DNA of 64,000 bases from Mycobacterium sp. Aquia_213 (GCF_026625985.1 NZ_CP113116.1:2604001-2668000), one strand, 5' to 3'; positions 8,104 to 16,932 are shown, counted from the stretch's first letter. Notes: generated by a model from the letters alone, not told the origin. Numbers and translations: made by a program.

Positions 8104-8547
8104 TCAGGCGTGAACGGACTTCTCCATTCGTGGCGGGCCGAATTGGAACCGGCGGCCGGTAACCGTCTCAGGAATCACCCGCACATAATGCGACTTCTCA
8201 GAAGTCGTCCACGGCAATACCTGGGCGCGCTCGGCTTCCTCGATCTCCTCGTTGCTACGAAGCGAGCGTGCAGTGCCCTTCACGATCACACTCCAGCCCT
8301 CCGCGACATTGTGGTCATCGACCTCGAACACGACGTGATTGTTTATCGCGGTGCTGACCAACTTGGTGCCCTCTGCGGTGCAAAACAGGATCGATCGGCG
8401 CTGAACGGCGTAGTTCACCGGGAAGATCTCCGGCTGGCCGTCCACGCTGGTGACCAGCCGCCCCAGTGTCACACCTGCCAGCAGATCCCAACATTCGTGC
8501 ACCGGCAGGACGGTGCCCCCGTCATCGCTTTGGATTTGATCTGTCAT
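8104..8547 (-). CDS. Pyridoxamine-5'-phosphate-oxidase-fold flavin/F420 protein
   Basis: The 147-residue protein shows a split-barrel PPOX fold: LGRLVTSVDGQPEIFPVNY is the typical first strand block, followed by ILFCTAEGTKL and VVFEVDDHNVAEGWSVIVKG. The family binds FMN or F420 and reduces varied substrates. Rv3129, a DosR-regulon member of M. tuberculosis, is of this type. The stop lies 3 bp from the stop of the convergent DUF2156 gene. The start MTDQIQ is chosen over an upstream MFSD by family alignment; neither has a good ribosome-binding site. Two DosR-like sites precede it. Confidence 0.8.
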   Translation of the reverse strand: MTDQIQSDDGGTVLPVHECWDLLAGVTLGRLVTSVDGQPEIFPVNYAVQRRSILFCTAEGTKLVSTAINNHVVFEVDDHNVAEGWSVIVKGTARSLRSNEEIEEAERAQVLPWTTSEKSHYVRVIPETVTGRRFQFGPPRMEKSVHA

Positions 8548-8583
8548 AGCGATGAGGCTATCGGAGAACATCGAGCAATTGCG

Positions 8584-8620
8584 GGTGGCGAAAGTCCTGA
8601 CTTGCGTGGACCAAAGTTGC
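8584..8620 (-). promoter_or_regulatory. Pair of DosR-box-like sites before the PPOX gene
   Basis: On the reverse strand GTCAGGACTTTCGCCAC (8584-8600) is a good match; GCAACTTTGGTCCAC (about 8606-8620) is a weaker second copy. They lie 37-73 bp before the PPOX start. Confidence 0.55.
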
Positions 8621-8672
8621 TCGACCGTCGAGCGGGCCTTCCGTCCGGGCTGGCCCCTCCGCGTTGCGGTAT

Positions 8673-9650
8673 CTAGCGGATCTGAAATACGTCCGCCAAC
8701 GGACTCCGGGGTGTGGGCGCGGGAAGGTCTTCCATAGGCGGCGCAATCCCGGCGCGGATCAGTACCTGCGGCCAGCCGCTCTGTTCGATCAGGCCGCGCA
8801 CGATATCGCGGCTCTCATCAACTTCGATCAGATGGGTCAGTGTGCAGGTCGCCATGCCGGCCATGGTGCATTCCAGCAACACTGCCGACAGCACTTCGCC
8901 GCACCTCAGGGCGTCCGCTTTGGTGTCTTCCGGGGTAGACAACACAAGGATCTTTGACCAGTCCACCGCGACCTCGGGACGCCGATTCATATGGCTTCTG
9001 ACCGGAAACCGACGTCCGACGTCGACGCGGCGGTCTTCCTTGTCGGACGCCAATGCGCTCGGAGGAACGCCCTCGCTCACTACGAACGGCGAAGTCCACC
9101 AATCTAATTCGAGGTGATACGACAAATCGTCGCGGCGAACCTCTTCGGCAAGCTCTGCGGCGTCGACGAGCAGCGGGCGCGCGTCATCGGAGAGCACGTC
9201 AAGTGTCACCAGGTTGTCATCGATCGTGCCGCGAAGGACGGGCTCGAAGAAATCCCAATATGTTGGCCGCCCCAGCGGCAGCCGATCGGTTCTGCGTTGC
9301 AGAATCGCTTCGGCGCGGCTTCGTTGAGTATCGGTGACGTGATCGACGCGGCCGAATTCAATCGATGCCAGTAGCTCAGGGTCGTCCGAGTCGGGAAACC
9401 GCTCGATTTTCGAGTGCCAGCCCGCGGCCAGCATGGCGACACGAAGATGATCGAGCGCTGTGCCGCAACTGATGATTGCTTCTCTGCCCGAATGGTCCGT
9501 GCCCGGAACTGTCCGGTGACGATCGGCGAACAGTCGCAGAACGCCGTCCTCGGCCACCCACCGCCAGGGCTGGCTGTTGTGCACGGACGGGGCACGGCAC
9601 GCCAGTAGCACCGCATTCTTGAGGACGTCGGCGTCCGGTGTCGCCTGCAT
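8673..9650 (-). CDS. Acg-family nitroreductase-fold protein
   Basis: The 325-residue product belongs to the Acg/Rv2032 family of FMN-binding nitroreductase-fold proteins that are strongly DosR-induced in M. tuberculosis. The signature ACRAPSVHNSQPWRW is at about residues 18-32 and ISCGTALDHLRVAML follows. Central GEVLSAVLLECTMAGMATC and C-terminal PQVLIRAGIAPP complete the family pattern. Acg proteins bind FMN but are thought to lack classical nitroreductase activity and may sequester flavin. It is divergent from a paralogue of similar length. AAGG precedes the ATG by about 10 bases. Confidence 0.9.
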   Translation of the reverse strand: MQATPDADVLKNAVLLACRAPSVHNSQPWRWVAEDGVLRLFADRHRTVPGTDHSGREAIISCGTALDHLRVAMLAAGWHSKIERFPDSDDPELLASIEFGRVDHVTDTQRSRAEAILQRRTDRLPLGRPTYWDFFEPVLRGTIDDNLVTLDVLSDDARPLLVDAAELAEEVRRDDLSYHLELDWWTSPFVVSEGVPPSALASDKEDRRVDVGRRFPVRSHMNRRPEVAVDWSKILVLSTPEDTKADALRCGEVLSAVLLECTMAGMATCTLTHLIEVDESRDIVRGLIEQSGWPQVLIRAGIAPPMEDLPAPTPRSPLADVFQIR

Positions 9651-9707
9651 GAGTCATAACCCTTCGCGGAGTTCACGGTTCGCGATTGACGTTAGAAGAC
9701 AACTGTA

Positions 9708-9727
9708 TTGGTGACTAGAGTCATACG
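9708..9727 (-). promoter_or_regulatory. DosR-box-like palindrome, acg leftward promoter
   Basis: TTGGTGACTAGAGTCATACG holds the perfect core palindrome GACT-AG-AGTC of the 20-bp DosR consensus, about 58-77 bp before the minus-strand acg-like start. Confidence 0.6.
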
Positions 9728-9849
9728 TCCCGGTCAGCAGGGTCAAGCGTCGCCAAGAACAGCCAGCGCCAACCGTCGTCGACAACTCGATCGTCATTTC
9801 GCCAACGAACCGAGCCCGGACTGCCGCACGAGGTCCAACGACCCAACGC

Positions 9850-9866
9850 TGGGGACAAAGGACTCT
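9850..9866 (+). promoter_or_regulatory. DosR-box-like site, acg rightward promoter
   Basis: TGGGGACAAAGGACTCT (reverse AGAGTCCTTTGTCCCCA) matches DosR variants and sits about 60 bp before the plus-strand acg-like start. Confidence 0.55.
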
Positions 9867-9924
9867 GGCGTCAAGTTGTCCGTCCGCCAGAGGATCGTGC
9901 CATGCACGCGGAAGGTTGGGAACG

Positions 9925-10911
9925 ATGACCGAAATGATGGCGGACGTCAAGGAGATGACGACGGCAATCGAGCTGGCCTGTCGCGCGCCCTCGTTGCACA
10001 ACAGCCAGCCTTGGCGGTGGGTTGCCAGCAGCTCGAACGTCGATCTCTTCGTTGACCCAGAGCGAACAGTGACCTCGACGGACCCGTCAGGTCGCGAAGC
10101 GCTCATCAGCTGTGGTGCAGCCCTTGATCACTTTCGAATCGCGATGGCCGCTGGTGGTTGGGACACCAACGTCGAACGGTTTCCCAACCCGAACAATCTT
10201 GACCACCTTGCCTCAACCGACTTCGCCTCGGTCGACTACGTCGCGCCGGCCCGGCGCGGTCGTGCCGACGCGATATTGCGTCGCCGGACCAGCCGACTGC
10301 CGTTCCGTGCGCCGAAGCGCTGGGCGTCGTTCGAGCCCGTATTGCGCAGCTCATTCGACAATGACTCGGTCATCCTTGACGTGCTGGCCGACGACGCGCG
10401 GCCGCGGTTGGCGCAAGCGGCTCGGCTCACCGAAGCCCTGCGCCGCTACGACGATCACTATCACAGTGAATTGCATTGGTGGACTTCACCATCAAGAGGA
10501 TTCGAAGGAATACCCAGTAGTGCGCTGGTGTCGGAGTCCGACAACCGCAGAGTCGACGTGAACCGTCGATTCCCCATCGATCCATTCGATGAGCGGAGTT
10601 CAGCCGGTACCTACGATGAAGCCAAAGTCCTGGTGCTGTCCACCATTACGGACACGCGCGCCGATTTCCTTAGTTGCGGCGAGGTCCTTTCGGCGATCCT
10701 GCTGGAGTGCACGATGGTCGGACTGGCAACCTGCCCGGTAACGCACGTCACGGAGTTGGAAGCCAGCCGGGAGATAATCAGAGATCTCACCAGCGGTCCC
10801 GCAGCGGTACCTCAGGTTTTGATTCGGGTTGGGATTGAGCCTGAGGGTGAGTTGGCCCCCGAACCGACGCCGCGGCGACCGTTGAGCGAAGTGCTGGAGA
10901 TCTGTCGCTAA
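9925..10911 (+). CDS. Acg-family nitroreductase-fold protein (second copy)
   Basis: This 328-residue paralogue of the divergent gene has the same blocks: ACRAPSLHNSQPWRW, ISCGAALDHFRIAMAAGGWD, SCGEVLSAILLECTMVGLATC and VPQVLIRVGIEPE. The two proteins share perhaps half their residues by eye, so the pair is an old inverted duplication, each copy with its own DosR-like site. The ATG follows GGAAGG by 9 bases; a TTG three codons earlier is less likely. The role is presumed flavin binding or storage, or redox metabolism in non-growing cells. Confidence 0.9.
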   Translation: MTEMMADVKEMTTAIELACRAPSLHNSQPWRWVASSSNVDLFVDPERTVTSTDPSGREALISCGAALDHFRIAMAAGGWDTNVERFPNPNNLDHLASTDFASVDYVAPARRGRADAILRRRTSRLPFRAPKRWASFEPVLRSSFDNDSVILDVLADDARPRLAQAARLTEALRRYDDHYHSELHWWTSPSRGFEGIPSSALVSESDNRRVDVNRRFPIDPFDERSSAGTYDEAKVLVLSTITDTRADFLSCGEVLSAILLECTMVGLATCPVTHVTELEASREIIRDLTSGPAAVPQVLIRVGIEPEGELAPEPTPRRPLSEVLEICR

Positions 10912-11058
10912 GCTCCATCAGGGCGGGCAGCTGTTCTTCGCCGAGGAGTGCTGCAGTACAACGGGATTCAATCCATCGCCCGGCTTACCAGATGTGCCGG
11001 CTGACGCGCGACGTGTGCGGCACTGGGCTTTGTCTTGCGCGCATCGCCGGCATTGGTG

Positions 11059-11841
11059 TCAGCTCAGTGCCGTGCCGAAGAGGTGCCCGACCCCGTAGGT
11101 GAATGCAAGCCCCGCGGCGCCACCGATCACCACACGCAGCACGGCCCGACGCACGTTGCTGCCGCCCATGCGGGCACTGAGTGCCCCCGCCAGACCTAAC
11201 GCAATCAGGACGGCGGCGAACGTCACCGGTACCCGCCACGCGGCTGGTGGCAACAGAATCGACAGCAGCGGAAGCAACGCTCCAGTGATGAACGCGGCGG
11301 CCGAAGCTGCCGCGGCTTGCCAGGGATTGGCCAGGTCCTCGGGATCGATCTTGAGCTCGGCATCGACATGGGCCGCGAACGCATCGTGGGCGGTTAACTC
11401 CTCGGCCACCTGAGCTGCGGTCTGCGGCGAGACACCCTTGGCCTCAAAGATGGCGGTCAGCTCGGCCAGCTCGGTGTCGGGCATCTGGCGTAGTTCATGG
11501 CGTTCTTTGGTCAGCATGGCCTGCTCGCTGTCGCGTTGGCTGGACACCGAGATGTATTCACCCAATGCCATGGACACCGCGCCGGCTACCAGACCGGCCA
11601 GCCCGGCGGTGAAAATCGGGCCACGCTGTGCGGTGGCTCCAGCAACACCGACCACGATGCCGGCCACCGAGACGATGCCATCGTTGGCGCCCAGTACCCC
11701 CGCTCGCAACCAGTTCAACCGTGCCGATGCGCCCGCACTGTGTGGCTCGGCCGGATGGCTCCGTTCCCCGGACGTCGCCGCGTTCACTTGTTCGGCAGTC
11801 GACGGCGCCGACTCCGTTTCGCGTCCCTGATCATCAACCAC
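11059..11841 (-). CDS. VIT1/CCC1-family Fe2+/Mn2+ transporter
   Basis: The 260-residue protein has a polar N terminus and the CCC1/VIT1 signature: LRAGVLGANDGIVSVAGIVVG in the first helix and GLVAGAVSMALGEYISVSSQ in the second. A helical cytosolic metal-binding region (EAKGVSPQTAAQVAEELTAHD) follows, then three C-terminal helices (ASAAAFITGALLPLLSILL, FAAVLIALGLAGALSA, VVIGGAAGLAFTYGVGHL). Such proteins move Fe2+ or Mn2+ out of the cytosol. The GTG start is the only reasonable one; no strong ribosome-binding site is seen. Confidence 0.88.
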   Translation of the reverse strand: MVDDQGRETESAPSTAEQVNAATSGERSHPAEPHSAGASARLNWLRAGVLGANDGIVSVAGIVVGVAGATAQRGPIFTAGLAGLVAGAVSMALGEYISVSSQRDSEQAMLTKERHELRQMPDTELAELTAIFEAKGVSPQTAAQVAEELTAHDAFAAHVDAELKIDPEDLANPWQAAAASAAAFITGALLPLLSILLPPAAWRVPVTFAAVLIALGLAGALSARMGGSNVRRAVLRVVIGGAAGLAFTYGVGHLFGTALS

Positions 11842-11993
11842 GCCATAAAGCCAACCGCACTCCCGCGCGTCTCGCCAGCAAGCAGAGCCTCACCAAAGTC
11901 GCAGTTGGAGCGGCATATGCAACTCCACCGTTTCGGCCGTCGGCAGCGTTATGATCGCGATCGCCGCACCTTGCCGCCATGCCAGGGAGTCCC

Positions 11994-12485
11994 ATGAATG
12001 TTGTCAACGGCCTGCCGGCCCACGCCCTGCTTGTGCACTTTATCGTGGTACTTGCACCACTAACTGCTCTGCTTGAGATCGCTTGCGCGCTCTGGTCCAC
12101 CGTTCGGCGGGGACACCTCGTGTGGCTCACGCTGATCCTCGCCATCGTCGTCACGGTGTTGACGCCAATCACCACAAACGCCGGTGGATGGCTGTACGAC
12201 TTAAGGCGCAACCCTGATCCAATCCTGCGCGAACACGCCGAGCGGGGCGACACAATGATCTATTTTTCTCTTGCGCTGCTCGTCGTCGCGATTGCACTTG
12301 TGGCGCTGCGCTTTACTGAAGGTCGAACTCAGAAGTCCGGATCGCTCACTAGAATCATTGTGGCGATTGTGGCCCTGGCCGTTGGAGTTTCGACGATGAT
12401 TCAGATTTACCGCATCGGTGATGCCGGCGCCCAGTCGGTGTGGGGCAATGAAATCGCACATCTGAGGAAGGCCAACGGAACGTAG
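11994..12485 (+). CDS. DUF2231-type four-helix membrane protein
   Basis: The 163-residue product opens MNVVNGLPAHALLVHFIVVL, whose GLPAHPLLVHF-like opening is typical of DUF2231 proteins, and has four membrane helices (about residues 14-34, 46-66, 87-107 and 117-137). The conserved histidines in the first helix suggest metal or haem association in the family, not proven. GGGAG four bases before the ATG supports this start rather than one five codons upstream. It is divergent from the VIT-like transporter. Confidence 0.75.
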   Translation: MNVVNGLPAHALLVHFIVVLAPLTALLEIACALWSTVRRGHLVWLTLILAIVVTVLTPITTNAGGWLYDLRRNPDPILREHAERGDTMIYFSLALLVVAIALVALRFTEGRTQKSGSLTRIIVAIVALAVGVSTMIQIYRIGDAGAQSVWGNEIAHLRKANGT

Positions 12486-12527
12486 CACCTAACCCGCATG
12501 TGCTAAATCGCTTCCGACGCTGATGGT

Positions 12528-12917
12528 TTAGGCCGACTCAGACTTCACTTCGAGATAATCTTTCACCCCGAACAGGTCATAGAGGCGCCGACGCTCAGGC
12601 CGTAGCTGCGGGGCCGCCGCTTCTGCGGAGATGATCTCCGGTTGCTGCACGCGATAGCTCTGGCCGTGAGCCCGGATGGTCGCGTGCCCGTCGGCCAGGA
12701 CGTTTCGCAGCCAGTCGACGCCGACCCCGTAGGGGAGGGGAATGATGAAGCCGTCCGATATGTGTTCTGTGGCGATCGGCGTCGCATAGTGCTTGCCGGA
12801 ACGGCGCCCAGTGTGCTCAATTACCGAGGCATACCAGTACTTTCGCCCGGCCAACCCCAGCATCAGCGGATTGAGCACATGTTTGTTGAATACCCGAACG
12901 TTATCGAGGACCTTCAC
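12528..12917 (-). CDS. Deazaflavin (F420)-dependent nitroreductase-family protein, Ddn-like
   Basis: The 129-residue product is of the Ddn/Rv3547 type: KHVLNPLMLGLAGRKYWYAS, then the beta-barrel blocks IEHTGRRSGKHYATPI and GFIIPLPYGVGVDWLRNVLA, and DGHATIRAHGQSYRV. This family binds F420H2 and reduces quinones or nitro compounds at the membrane. The GTG start has AGGAG six bases upstream; a longer ORF begins nine codons earlier without one. It is divergent from the downstream USP gene, and the several DosR-like sites between them could act in both directions. Confidence 0.85.
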   Translation of the reverse strand: MKVLDNVRVFNKHVLNPLMLGLAGRKYWYASVIEHTGRRSGKHYATPIATEHISDGFIIPLPYGVGVDWLRNVLADGHATIRAHGQSYRVQQPEIISAEAAAPQLRPERRRLYDLFGVKDYLEVKSESA

Positions 12918-13088
12918 CGTTTCTCCTAAGGTCTTTCCTGGCACAGATCAAGTGCAATGCCCGAATGAGACCGCAGCGCAGTGGTTCTCGCGGTGCGCTA
13001 CCCGCGGCCGCGTGCGAGCTGCGCGTCCTTTTCGATGAGTGGTTGTCAACGCACGCTACTGATTCGATCGATTCTTCCGGCTCGCGGA

Positions 13089-13196
13089 TAGGGTCCGAAG
13101 TCCCGAAGTTCGCGCCGAGAGGGCCTGCACCACCCTCGGGGCCCGCCCCCGCGAGGGGAACAAGGGACCTAGGGGCGGGGACTAAGGCCTCTGATC
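13089..13196 (+). promoter_or_regulatory. Cluster of three DosR-box-like sites
   Basis: Three candidates: AGGGTCCGAAGTCCCGAA (about 13090), GAGGGGAACAAGGGACC (about 13153) and GCGGGGACTAAGGCCTCT (about 13175, the strongest). The last lies about 70 bp before the USP start. The rest of the 344-bp divergent region shows no gene. Confidence 0.6.
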
Positions 13197-13261
13197 AGCC
13201 ACCGGCGTCCTCCGTACCGTTCTGCATAGCTCTTCTCACTGCCCTTCGTCGCCGGGAGTCC

Positions 13262-14107
13262 ATGATGTTCGACAGGTATCCACCGAAGTCGGTCGTCGTC
13301 GGTGTCGACGGATCGCAAGCGGCGATTCGCGCCGCCCGGTGGGCTGTTGACGAGGTGGCTGGCACCGACACTCCTGTGCGTCTGCTCTATGTCAGAAACG
13401 CAAACCCGGGTGCTAGCACGGACGAAGCAATAGCGGCGCTAGTTGCAGCGGAGAAGGTTGTACACAAGGCGTGCAGCGCCATTGACGAAATGGGCAAGCC
13501 GGTGAAGGTCGAGACGGAAATCGTCGACGGGCAGCCGGTGGCGGCGTTGATCGCTGCGTCCCGTTCCACGACATTGTTATGTGTCGGGGACACGGGAGCC
13601 GCGCAGCACGCGGACGTCTGGTTGGGCTCGACTGCCAAGCAATTGGCGGAATCTGGCCATTGTTCGGTAGCGATCATCCGAGGAGACCGCCGCGATACGG
13701 GCGTGGCGGGCCATGGCTGGATAGTGGCCCTTGCCGACGATTCGCCAGATGGCGTTGACGTTCTGCAGATGGCGCTGCACGAAGCCCGGCATAGATGCGC
13801 TCCATTGCGGCTTTTGACGGCCGCCGAATCGCCGTCCAGTGAGTTTCAGGATCGGGATCCCGTAAGGGGGGATTCTCATATGAAGCGTTGCATGGAAACC
13901 TATCCCGAGGTCGAGATCGACACCGTTCGTTTGGAAGGGTCTCTCCTCGACTATCTCGTCGAGCATGCTGCGTCTATCGAGCTGGCCGTGGTCGGCTCCG
14001 CCCAAACCGGCGAACTTCGCGAGCTGCTTAGCAACCGTGGCGCGCTGGCCCTGCGTGACAGCGATTTCTCGCTGCTCGTCGTTGGCGTGGAACGGCCGGG
14101 CAGCTGA
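13262..14107 (+). CDS. Universal stress protein, single-ATP-site tandem type
   Basis: The 281-residue protein has two USP domains. Domain 1 starts SVVVGVDGSQAAIRAARWAV and keeps the ATP loop (GDTGAAQHADVWLGS, G-x2-G-x9-G-S). Domain 2 has a degenerate loop (VVGSAQTGELRELLSN). It belongs with the Rv2624c/Rv2028c-like class. Two adjacent ATG codons follow GGGAG; the second (13265) has the better spacing. A much longer open frame upstream covers the DosR-like sites and is not used. It is transcribed away from the Ddn-like gene. Confidence 0.88.
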   Translation: MMFDRYPPKSVVVGVDGSQAAIRAARWAVDEVAGTDTPVRLLYVRNANPGASTDEAIAALVAAEKVVHKACSAIDEMGKPVKVETEIVDGQPVAALIAASRSTTLLCVGDTGAAQHADVWLGSTAKQLAESGHCSVAIIRGDRRDTGVAGHGWIVALADDSPDGVDVLQMALHEARHRCAPLRLLTAAESPSSEFQDRDPVRGDSHMKRCMETYPEVEIDTVRLEGSLLDYLVEHAASIELAVVGSAQTGELRELLSNRGALALRDSDFSLLVVGVERPGS

Positions 14108-14151
14108 CGGCAGCCGCGTCCTGACCCGCTGCGGCGAGAACCATAGATCAA

Positions 14152-14170
14152 TGGGGGACTTCAGGCCCTA
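14152..14170 (+). promoter_or_regulatory. DosR-box-like site (strong)
   Basis: TGGGGGACTTCAGGCCCTA is one of the best DosR matches in the window, of the GGGACTTCNGGCCC form. It lies about 80 bp before a weak 90-codon ORF and about 350 bp before the 76-residue gene. Confidence 0.65.
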
Positions 14171-14249
14171 TGCGCTAGCCGCCACTGCCGAAAAGATCGA
14201 GACACGCTGACGACGCATCCAGAGCAGTATGCGAACAAAGGGAAGTGAA

Positions 14250-14522
14250 ATGCCTTCTACGCTGGGCGAGTACAGAGTGGTGCAGGCTCCCGCCGAAGGG
14301 CGATCATCGCGGCCTGATGCTAAGGCGGGTGGCGACCGCCAACCCGGATGGGATTGGCAGCACCCTCGGTCCAGCAGACGCGGCACTCGTCTGAGGATTC
14401 CTGAACGCAACCAGGTGAACTGTGATCAAGCGTTCATCATCGTTAGTTCGCTGTGGCCGTTTCGGTGGTGGTGTCGCTCTAGCCAACCTGTCAGTGCAGT
14501 CCGCGCACACGGGGAAGAGTGA
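14250..14522 (+). CDS. Doubtful small ORF downstream of a strong DosR box
   Basis: A 90-codon frame (MPSTLGEYRVVQAPAEG...) has a strong AAAGGGAAGTGAAATG initiation context and sits right after a good DosR-like site. Its stop lies one base from the next start. Against it, third-position GC is low for this genome and the composition (many Arg, Ser and Trp) looks non-coding. The initiation context AGGGAAGTGAAATGcCTTCT is nearly repeated at the next gene, so this may be a duplicated leader or a decayed gene. No family is recognised. Confidence 0.3.
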   Translation: MPSTLGEYRVVQAPAEGRSSRPDAKAGGDRQPGWDWQHPRSSRRGTRLRIPERNQVNCDQAFIIVSSLWPFRWWCRSSQPVSAVRAHGEE

Positions 14523-14523
14523 A

Positions 14524-14754
14524 ATGGCTTCTCCGCTGCTACCTATTGACTCTGAGGCAAACGTGCTCGCCTCGGAATTCATGGACTCGGCCTATGCCGA
14601 CGATACATATGCCGACTGGCCGTTGGATCGACGCCTGGACGGCTTTCTTAATCGCCGGGGATTGTCCCGTATCACCGAAAACGGCGATGCATATGACCTT
14701 GTGCTCGACCGTGTCATGGCCTACATCGGCGAAATGCAACAGCCAGCTCGATGA
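14524..14754 (+). CDS. Small acidic hypothetical protein
   Basis: The 76-residue product starts MASPLLPIDSEANVLASEF with GGGAAGAG seven bases upstream. It is acidic in the first half (DSAYADDTYADWPLDRRLD) and ends in a probable helix (DAYDLVLDRVMAYIGEMQQ). There is no signal peptide or metal motif. Codon usage looks genuine. It lies just before the phosphoribosyltransferase/esterase fusion, in what looks like a DosR-driven unit. I do not recognise the family. Confidence 0.6.
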   Translation: MASPLLPIDSEANVLASEFMDSAYADDTYADWPLDRRLDGFLNRRGLSRITENGDAYDLVLDRVMAYIGEMQQPAR

Positions 14755-14792
14755 GTGTCGTGAGATGAGAGAGCAGACGAACGACTCCCAAG

Positions 14793-14811
14793 CCGAGGAC
14801 TTCGGTCTCTT
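14793..14811 (+). promoter_or_regulatory. DosR-box-like site before the PRT-esterase gene
   Basis: CCGAGGACTTCGGTCTCTT is a moderate GGACTTCGGTCTC match about 80 bp before the ATG of the fusion gene. Confidence 0.45.
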
Positions 14812-14889
14812 TCGGCGGACGCGGCCACTTGGTCGAATGAAGCAACTCCGATAACTGACAATGAATCTGACAATGAATATGGTGCGCGA

Positions 14890-16932
14890 ATGACCAGATC
14901 AGCTGATGTCACCCAGCATTCGCCGCGACGCGTGTTCCGCGATCGCCGCGAGGCCGGCCGAGTGTTGGCAACCCTCCTCAGCGCCTATCGCGGCCGACGG
15001 GATGTGATCGTTCTGGGCCTGGCGAGGGGTGGAATGCCTGTCGCGTGGGAGGTGGCGGCCGCGCTGCACGCCCCGCTTGATGCGTTTATCGTGCGCAAAC
15101 TCGGTGCCCCCGGTCACGAGGAGTTTGCGGTCGGAGCGTTGGCGAGTGGGGGGCGTGTCGTGGTCAACGACGACATGGTGCGGGGCTTGCGCATTACGCC
15201 CCAGGAACTGCGCGCCGTCGCCGAGCGTGAGGGGCGGGAACTGGTTCGGCGTGAGGCCGCGTATCGCGGCGGACGCCCACCGCTCGACGTGACCGGCAAG
15301 ACGGCCATCCTCGTCGATGACGGGTTGGCCACCGGCGCAAGCATGTTCGCGGCGGTGCAGGCGTTACGCGAAGCCGAGCCCGCGCATATCGTGATCGCGG
15401 TGCCGGCGGCGCCGGAATCCACCTGCCGGGAATTCGCCGGGTTGGTCGACGACGTCGTGTGCGCGAGTATGCCTACCCCATTTTTCGCTGTCGGAGAGTC
15501 GTTCTGGGATTTCCGCCAAGTCTCCGACGAGGAGGTTCGCCAGCTGCTGGCCACGCCGACGACGGAGGTCGCGATTAGCAGGCCCGCTATGCCAACACCG
15601 GCCGAGGTGATTAGCAGCGTGGCCATTGATGCCCCGGACGGTATCCCGCCGCCCGAGACCCTGGAGCAGCTCATTGGTGACGCGCGGATCGTCTTGATCG
15701 GCGAGAGCTCACATGGGACTCACGAGTTCTACGAGGCTCGGGCCGCGATGACGAAATGGTTGATCGACGAAAAGGGTTTCTGCGCCGTCGCCGCGGAGGC
15801 CGACTGGCCCGACGCGTATCGAGTGAATCGCTTCGTCCGCGGGCTTGGCGCGGATGAGACCGCCGATGACGCGTTGAGCGGATTTGAGCGGTTTCCGGCT
15901 TGGATGTGGCGCAACACCGTCGTTCGTGACTTCGTCGACTGGCTACGCATACGCAATCGACGGCAGGAATCAAACGGTCAGCGGCAGGCCGGCTTCTACG
16001 GGCTTGATCTCTACAGCCTTCACCGTTCGATGCACGAAGTGATCACCTACCTCGAGGAAATCGACCCGAAGGCGGCGGGGCGCGCGCGGGAGCGCTATTC
16101 GTGCTTTGATCACGCTTCGGCCGACGACGCTCAGGCGTACGGCTTTTCGGCGGCCTTCGGTGCTGGGCCTTCGTGTGAAAACCAGGCAATCGAGCAGCTG
16201 GTTGACATCCAACGCAATGCGTTGGCCTATGCGCGCCGGGACGGACTGCTCGCCGAAGACGAATTGTTCTACACGCAGCAAAATGCACAAACCGTGCGCA
16301 ACGCCGAGATTTACTACCGTGCGATGTTCAGCGGCCGCGTCACCTCGTGGAACTTGCGCGACAAGCACATGGCGCAGACACTTGACGCGCTGCTCAAACA
16401 TCTAGACCGCCACCAAGAGGTGCCATCGGCACGAATAGTGGTGTGGGCACATAACTCTCATGTTGGGGACGCGCGGGCGACCGAGGTCGCAGCCGACGGC
16501 CAGCTCACACTTGGTCAACTAGTTCGCCAGCAGTATGGCGAGCAGTCGCGCCTCATCGGGTTCAGCACGTACGGCGGCACGGTGACGGCGGCCAGCGAAT
16601 GGGGCGGTATTGCCGAAAGAAAGGCCGTTCGCCCGGCGCTCAATGGCAGTATCGAGGAACTGCTGCACGAGACCGGCAGGAACGCATTCCTGGTATCGGC
16701 AGACATAAGTCCGGAAGTCGCAGAACCTCTCAGCGTAGTTCGATTGGGACGCGCCATCGGAGTGATCTACCTGCCCGCCACCGAACGGCAAAGCCACTAC
16801 TTCCATGTCCGGCCGGCCGACCAATTCGATGCGATGATCCACATCGATAGGACCCGTGCGCTCGAACCGCTGGAACCCACGAGTCTCTGGATTGCCGGCG
16901 AAACGCCGGAAACGTATCCGACTGGTTTGTAA
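14890..16932 (+). CDS. Phosphoribosyltransferase / erythromycin-esterase-like fusion (Rv2030c type)
   Basis: The 680-residue protein joins two enzymes. The N-terminal ~220 residues form a type I phosphoribosyltransferase with the PRPP loop VDDGLATGAS at 142-151. From about residue 235 an erythromycin-esterase-like (EreA/succinoglycan-type) domain follows, with GESSHGTHEFY placing the probable catalytic histidines at 275 and 278, and later VWAHNSHVGD. The same fusion and length are known in DosR-regulated Rv2030c, where it neighbours hspX; hspX is absent here. The substrate is unknown. The start has a weak GGTGCG context, but no better in-frame start exists. Confidence 0.9.
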   Translation: MTRSADVTQHSPRRVFRDRREAGRVLATLLSAYRGRRDVIVLGLARGGMPVAWEVAAALHAPLDAFIVRKLGAPGHEEFAVGALASGGRVVVNDDMVRGLRITPQELRAVAEREGRELVRREAAYRGGRPPLDVTGKTAILVDDGLATGASMFAAVQALREAEPAHIVIAVPAAPESTCREFAGLVDDVVCASMPTPFFAVGESFWDFRQVSDEEVRQLLATPTTEVAISRPAMPTPAEVISSVAIDAPDGIPPPETLEQLIGDARIVLIGESSHGTHEFYEARAAMTKWLIDEKGFCAVAAEADWPDAYRVNRFVRGLGADETADDALSGFERFPAWMWRNTVVRDFVDWLRIRNRRQESNGQRQAGFYGLDLYSLHRSMHEVITYLEEIDPKAAGRARERYSCFDHASADDAQAYGFSAAFGAGPSCENQAIEQLVDIQRNALAYARRDGLLAEDELFYTQQNAQTVRNAEIYYRAMFSGRVTSWNLRDKHMAQTLDALLKHLDRHQEVPSARIVVWAHNSHVGDARATEVAADGQLTLGQLVRQQYGEQSRLIGFSTYGGTVTAASEWGGIAERKAVRPALNGSIEELLHETGRNAFLVSADISPEVAEPLSVVRLGRAIGVIYLPATERQSHYFHVRPADQFDAMIHIDRTRALEPLEPTSLWIAGETPETYPTGL

